DNA of 64,000 nucleotides from the NCBI GenBank assembly GCA_016722525.1, contig JADKJB010000032.1, forward strand, positions 245,396 through 309,395, in the 5' to 3' direction. Of the stretch, positions 59,508 through 64,000 are shown piece by piece. The translations under genes were made by a program, and so were the position numbers. The notes beneath the pieces were generated by a model. That model was not told the origin of the DNA, made no database searches, and worked only from the letters and a program-made list of their open reading frames with translations. This DNA comes from Bacteroidota bacterium. GTDB lineage: Bacteria; Bacteroidota; Bacteroidia; AKYH767-A; OLB10. Each line of letters starts with the position of its first letter. The first letter of the stretch is position 1.

Positions 59508-60977
59508 TAATTACGGTTTTTCGTAAAAGTTATGCGTGGATCGGCCAATGCGTATAGAATATCTGAAATAAGGTATCCTGTCATAGTAAGAAGTCCGGTA
59601 ATAGTAAAAATGGCTACTATCATAGGGTAATTTTGGTTCTGGATAGATTGTACAGTCTCGTAGCCCATTCCGGGAATTGTAAATATAGTTTCCAGAATAA
59701 CTGAACCTCCCAAAGCAAAAGGAAAAATATTTGCAAACATGGTGATTAAAGGCAATAGCGAATTGCGAAAAGCATGTCTGAAAACTACTGTTTTAAATGG
59801 TAATCCTTTAGCCATAGCTGTACGAATATATTCTTCACTCATGTTTTCAAGAACTGCAACTCTCATGGCTCTTGATAGAAATGCAAATGAACTGTAGGTG
59901 TAGCAGATTAAAGGAAGAATGAGATAAGGAAGAGACAAGTATAACTTTTGAAACAGCGAAGCATCATCCGGGTATCCCATTACAGGTTTAATGCCTGATG
60001 CCGGAAAGAGAAATAGTGCATCCGGATTGGCAAAAGTCATCAGTAATAATGTTGCCACCCAGAAGGAGGGAAGTGAGTACAGAATAAATAAAATTAAGGA
60101 TGATCCCCGATCGAAAGCTGAGTTTTTTTGCACCCGCCCAAACCCCTAATGGTATGCTTACCGCATAGGCAATTAATACTGAAAACAAAGCAAAAACATA
60201 GACCATCCGGCCTTTTGTACAATAACTTCTGAAACTGGTTGTCGTGTTTGATAGGAAATACCGAAATCACCCGCACCACTCCCTTTGAATGAATAGCACC
60301 TTTGCCTGTAATCCAATTTCCATCACCAAAAGCCAACGATGGTATTGGTTGTATGGATATAAATAAAAGTAGGAATGAAGTTTTTATAAATTTTGGGTGT
60401 TCAAGCCATGAATTGTAGGCAACAATAGTACGATAGTAGCCAACCTTGAAATTAGTATCAGTTGTGAGAGCTATTTCGCCAGTTCATTAATTCGTTGTAT
60501 TCTAAATTCAATTTCTGCAGCCGACGAAGCATATTTGAGTCCATTTAACTCAAACAGGAGGGCCTTTACAGAATCTGATATTGTTTTTAACAATGATTCC
60601 CCTGTATGGATCAGTTGCATTCTGGCTTTATGAAAATGACTGGTAGTGGTATTGTTTCCGGTAATCTGTGATAACCTTTGAACAGATTCTTTTTCTCCTT
60701 TATCTGTGATGGTATAAATCCATGAGGGTTCACTTAAAGGTTTTATCGCAAAATAAAACACGGGTAAGTCAAGACCCAGTTTTGTTCTCCAGTAATCGCG
60801 CTGAGTGTTTTCAGAAAAGTTTTGTGTTGACATCCCTTCACCGGTAGCTACTGAAATCATTCTTTCAACAGGATCGCCCGGTGCATTTCTGCTGATAATA
60901 AATGCAAGTAATGAAATTACAACCAGGGTTGGAATAAACAAAAGTAACCGCCTGGCCAGGTACAATAGCATAACCAA
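59507..60977 (-). CDS. Oligopeptide ABC transporter permease OppB/DppB-like, several frameshifts
   Basis: About 490 residues if repaired. The N-terminus MVMLLYLARRLLLFIPTLVVISLLAFIISRNAPGDPVERM is typical. A large periplasmic insertion follows (roughly residues 45-230, including NELAK), longer than in the E. coli protein of about 310 residues. Then come DFGISYQTRQPVSEVIVQKAGWSM, FSVLIAYAVSIPLGVWAGAKK and the EAA loop EEYIRTAMAKGLPFKTVVFRHAFRNSLLPLITM. At least three breaks lie near 60475, 60270 and 60110-60200. The region is the most error-dense in the operon, so the exact insertion sequence is unsafe. Confidence 0.8.
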
Positions 60978-60985
60978 TTTTTACA

Positions 60986-62836
60986 TTAAGGATTCGGTGA
61001 ATCTATTGAAACAAGTCTGAGATTGTTTAATAAAATACCGGGTCGTTCAAAGTACATTTCAACATTCCCAAAACGTTTATGAATCACATTTCTTCGCAAG
61101 CTGGAAAAAAGAAAAATCATAGGTTGCTCTTCGTATACAATGTTTTGAAAGCGTTTTACTAGTGGCGACCGTTTTTCAGGATCCATAATTACCTTAATTG
61201 AATCAATAAGTGCATCGCTTGCTGCATTGCCAAAGCCGGGATAATTGGATCCCTCATTGAGCCAGGAAGTAGTGTGCCACAACTGTGTGAAATCTTCGGG
61301 CATTGCTGTTTGTCCCCACACTGCAATCATCATGTCAAAATCATGCTTTTTAGCATTAGCAACAAAAACAGAAAAATCAAGAGGATTCAAATTAACTTTA
61401 ATTCCTGCTTTACCATAGGATTCGGCAAGCATGGTGGCGTAATCTTTCCAGTCAGGGGTGTTGGTCATGTAATTCAAAGAAAATTCAAATTTCAGTTTTG
61501 ACCATCTTCCATTTTATCAAGAATATTGTCATTATCCGTATCTGTCCAACCCGCATCCGCAAGCAATTTTTTTCCTTGTTCCGGATCGTAGGGAATAGGT
61601 TTAAGGGCGTTATCGAAATCTTTCTTTAACATCGAAACCGGTCCCGACCATCCTCTTGTTCTTGCCTTTATTGATTACCTTATTCAAGTCATCAACGGGT
61701 GTAAGCAAAGCCATAGCCCGACGCACTTTTTTATCTGTAAAAAACTTCTTATGCAATACACCATCAGGGCGCATGTTCATTCCAATGTAAGTGTAATTGA
61801 ATGAATCGGTAAATCTGGAATTATAGTTTCTGTTGAAATTACTGTCGGTTTGCAACTCAAGAAGTGTTTTTGTTGCGAGCAGGTTACTGCCATCCAGTAC
61901 TTGAGCTTTAAAATCCAAAGCCTGAGCGTTTGGATCTTTATTGATGCGGTAAATAATTTTGTCTGGAAAGGAAGTTTCATAAATTGATGAAGATGCTATG
62001 GACCAGTGATTTTTTTTACGCTCCAGCGTAACACTTTGCCCAGGATCCCAACCTTCAACTTTATACATTCCAATTCCGGTAAGGAAGTTTAGTTCTCTGG
62101 AGAATTTTGAACTGTTGAATTCGTTTGCCCATTCCACAAGTTCAGGTGATTGATCGGCTTTAAATGCGGAATCATTAAATTGGGAGAAAGAAAATTTCTC
62201 AAGGCTCTTATTTTTGTCATAAAAGGTGGCTTGCATAATTGGCCAGTCTGCCCAGAAAATAAGATTGTGCATGTAAGGAGTTTTCATCACCACCTTAAAT
62301 TTTTTCGGATTGGAAGCGTCTACTATAATTTCTTTCAGGTTATCCCAATAAGACTTCGCATGCGGGTTATCGGTTAACTGACATTTACTGGCTTTTACAG
62401 TAAAAACAACATCATTTGAAGTAAGCTTACTTCCATCATCCCATCTAGGTTCATCACGGAGTTCACAGTCGTAACTGAGTCCATCAGGACTCAAAATAGG
62501 CATAGCTTTTAACAAACCCGGGGCGATCTGCAGGGTTTGAAAATCGAGCCGAATAAGGAACATTTGAGTAAATTGGAAAATATCTGTCCGCATCGAAGAG
62601 GTTCCATTTGTGGGGTGGAGCAGATCAGGTTCAGCGATAGTATGGTATACAAGTATATTTTCCTTAGACCAATCAGGTAAAAACTGAGTAGCATCGGCTA
62701 TTTTCAAGTAATTTATTGAATCAGAGATACCTATGACATCACTATCAGAATTATTCTTATTCTTGGTGGTACACGAAGTATTAACGGAGAAAGAGGCTAA
62801 CCAAAGGTAAAACCAGGAATTTCCGGGTAGTTTCAT
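60986..62836 (-). CDS. Oligopeptide-binding lipoprotein (solute-binding family 5), frameshifted
   Basis: About 617 residues. The lipoprotein leader ends FSVNTSCTTK. Family 5 features: LVYHTIAEPDLLHPTNGTSSM, CELRDEPRWDDGSKLTSNDVVFTVKASK and the C-terminal lobe WKDYATMLAESYGKAGIKVNLNPLDFSVFVANAKKHDFDMMIAVWG. A break near 61640 is repaired to MVGPVSMLKKDFDNALKPIPYDPEQGKKLLADAGWTDTDNDNILDKM, which joins the two visible ORFs. First gene of the opp operon, followed by oppB after 8 bp. The substrate is probably a peptide. Confidence 0.87.
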
Positions 62837-62860
62837 AATTTTTTCGTTTCAGTTGTTACG

Positions 62861-62868
62861 CAAATATA
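62861..62868 (-). promoter_or_regulatory. -7 box of the opp operon
   Basis: On the minus strand TATATTTG exactly fits TAnnTTTG, 25 bp before the binding-protein start. A -33 TTTG lies only 13 bp upstream, too close, so this half is uncertain. Confidence 0.5.
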
Positions 62869-62935
62869 GCTAATAGACCATCAAAAACTCTGAAAAGGCT
62901 GCAAACGAGGACTTAAAAAAAATATCAAATTGATG

Positions 62936-62966
62936 TTTGATTACAATAATCAAATGCATACCTTTG
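62936..62966 (+). promoter_or_regulatory. Promoter of the tRNA cluster
   Basis: TTTG (62936-62939), 19-bp spacer, TACCTTTG (62959-62966): a full consensus Bacteroidota promoter, ending 14 bp before the tRNA-Ser gene. It probably drives the Ser-Pro-Arg tRNA cluster. Confidence 0.8.
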
Positions 62967-62980
62967 CCGCCCTTAGTTCA

Positions 62981-63066
<86 letters not shown>

Positions 63067-63155
63067 CAAGGATTCAAAGCTCGAATTTTAGCAAAATTTG
63101 AATGGAGAGGGAGGATTGAAATAGTAAAGCTCAATAACGATTGAGAAATTAATTC

Positions 63156-63228
63156 CGGGTGTAGCGTAGTCCGGTATCGCGCCTGCTTTGGGAGCAGGAG
63201 GTCGTCAGTTCGAATCTGGCCACCCCGA
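63156..63228 (+). tRNA. tRNA-Pro (UGG)
   Basis: Anticodon arm CCTGC-TTTGGGA-GCAGG, anticodon TGG; T-loop TTCGAAT. The 5' acceptor strand CGGGTG is one G short of complementing the 3' strand CACCCCG, again a probable homopolymer deletion. No CCA is encoded. Confidence 0.9.
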
Positions 63229-63269
63229 CAATAAGATACCAGCATTTTGTAGTGTACAAATCACCCAAT

Positions 63270-63330
63270 GGTTCCGTAGCTCAGCTGGATAGAGCAACTG
63301 CCTTCTAAGCAGTAGGTCAAGCGTTCGATG
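63270..63330 (+). tRNA. tRNA-Arg (UCU), 3' end missing
   Basis: The 5' acceptor strand GGTTCCG, a normal D-arm (GCTCAGCTGGATAGAGC), anticodon arm ACTGC-CTTCTAA-GCAGT (anticodon TCT), the variable loop and the start of the T-arm (AAGCG-TTCGA) are present. After this the T-stem and 3' acceptor strand are absent: what follows is unrelated sequence holding the stop of the next gene. The gene is broken at about 63328-63330. Confidence 0.75.
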
Positions 63331-63334
63331 ATTA

Positions 63335-64000
63335 TTATGCTTTTTTAAACAATATGGTATCATTCGTAACCATCTTTACCAGAAAACACCTCTTCCCATT
63401 CCCCAGAGTAATACTATAAACACTGCCCCTTCCCATGATATCTAAATTGGGCTTTGATAGTTCCATCGTTCATTTCCAAGAATTTTCTTTGAACTGTTCT
63501 TCCTGAATTATCCCGGAACCATAGATTAATTCGAGCGGACTCGTTCTAGGAAGTGTTTAGGAACTGTGATATTACATTTACCGGCATTGGGGTTGGCGTA
63601 GGTGATGGGTTGGTTTTGGAAAATGATACGTTCAGGATCTTCGAGGCCGGTGATGGCATCCCAGGATTTAGTAGGAACACATCTCTGCCGCCATAGCTTG
63701 AGTAAAGTGTTGGAACCAATGGTAACGTGGTATTATTTAAATGTTTCCACACAACCATCCACATCTAGGTACTGTCAGTTTGCCAGACAATTTCCACTGG
63801 CATGCCCGAAGTTTTATTTCACTCCCAGGCGGTTTCCTGCGGAATCGTATCTGACTTGAGGAACATATCGGATGGGTTGGTGGTAGTGAGTTGAAAATTA
63901 CCAAACGAAGCTGTTCCTGAAAAAGAACTGGAAATGCACGTATTGCCATATTGCTCCACCACTATTTTTGTTGCCAAGGAACTTGTAGCACCGGTGCAAA
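63335..64000 (-). CDS. 3' end of a T9SS-secreted SBBP-repeat protein (partial, frameshifted)
   Basis: Translated leftward with at least three frame repairs it reads TNPSDMFLVRYDSAGNRLGVK...GHASGNCLANDSTGNVYVDGCVET (an SBBP-type beta-propeller repeat). Next comes DAITGLEDPERIIFQNQPITYANPNAGKCNIT..., then LWFRDNSGRTVQRKFLEMNDG...VYSITLGNGKRCFLVKMV, a region resembling a T9SS sorting domain (NPNAGK, GRTVQ). The stop is at 63335-63337, just after the broken tRNA-Arg. It extends beyond the window edge. Confidence 0.65.

Noticed and set aside
63270..64000. Integrative element at tRNA-Arg
   Set aside because: No integrase, no direct repeat of the tRNA 3' end and no intact tRNA copy; a join or deletion is more likely.

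Overview
The window comes from a member of the Bacteroidota (a free-living Sphingobacteriia/Chitinophagia- or Flavobacteriia-like lineage; I cannot place it more finely). The evidence is: four proteins with or close to type IX secretion (T9SS) C-terminal sorting domains, promoters of the Bacteroidota form TTTG-N19/20-TAnnTTTG, starts without Shine-Dalgarno sequences, a rpsL-rpsG-fusA-S10-spc-alpha block with no tuf between fusA and rpsJ, and the order secY-map-infA-rpmJ-rpsM-rpsK-rpsD-rpoA-rplQ.

Layout. 0.3-4.2 kb: a membrane hybrid histidine kinase (HisKA, HATPase, REC, Hpt) followed by an NtrC-type sigma-54 activator. 4.3-7.6 kb: a short two-domain S1 RNA-binding protein and a T9SS surface protein, flanked by two strict 7-bp tandem-repeat arrays. 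7.6-16.8 kb: 2-oxoacid dehydrogenase E2, a TPR/PD40 protein, a DnaQ-like exonuclease, pyruvate dehydrogenase E1 beta, a cytochrome c lipoprotein, an SGNH-type protein, an M1 peptidase and a TPR protein. 16.9-20.8 kb: etfB, etfA, a DUF151 nuclease and a nucleoside permease. 20.8-22.4 kb: a REC-HK-REC hybrid kinase. 22.6-40.6 kb: the str-S10-spc-alpha ribosomal superoperon, closed by a strong terminator and followed by carA. 41.8-42.7 kb: a RES/Xre-type toxin-antitoxin pair. 43-58 kb: a T9SS repeat protein, a membrane pyrophosphatase, an amino-acid permease, lipoamide dehydrogenase, an M61 peptidase, a glycerophosphodiesterase, RidA, the RNase P RNA, a PgpH-like HD phosphodiesterase and a T9SS-tagged multicopper oxidase. 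58.2-62.8 kb: an oligopeptide ABC operon oppA-oppB-oppC without ATPases. 63 kb: tRNA-Ser, tRNA-Pro and a truncated tRNA-Arg, then the 3' end of another secreted repeat protein running off the edge.

Data quality matters. At least 20 genes, including essential ones (fusA, rpsH, rplO, rpsK, rpoA, rplQ), carry single-base indels, mostly in homopolymers. The map/infA junction has lost several hundred bases, and two tRNAs lack single bases. I read nearly all of these as assembly or read errors rather than pseudogenes. I give merged coordinates for each gene and note the break points.

The most unusual non-coding structure is the pair of heptanucleotide arrays (4304-4429 and 7292-7452). Both keep exact 7-bp phase with consensus close to ACTKGTC, and the second contains a 63-bp (9 x 7) higher-order duplication. 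No system with a wholly new protein composition is evident. The heptamer arrays, the duplicated 31-bp-spaced sites upstream of the kinase/sigma-54 pair and the stand-alone S1 protein beside an array are the best candidates for undescribed biology.
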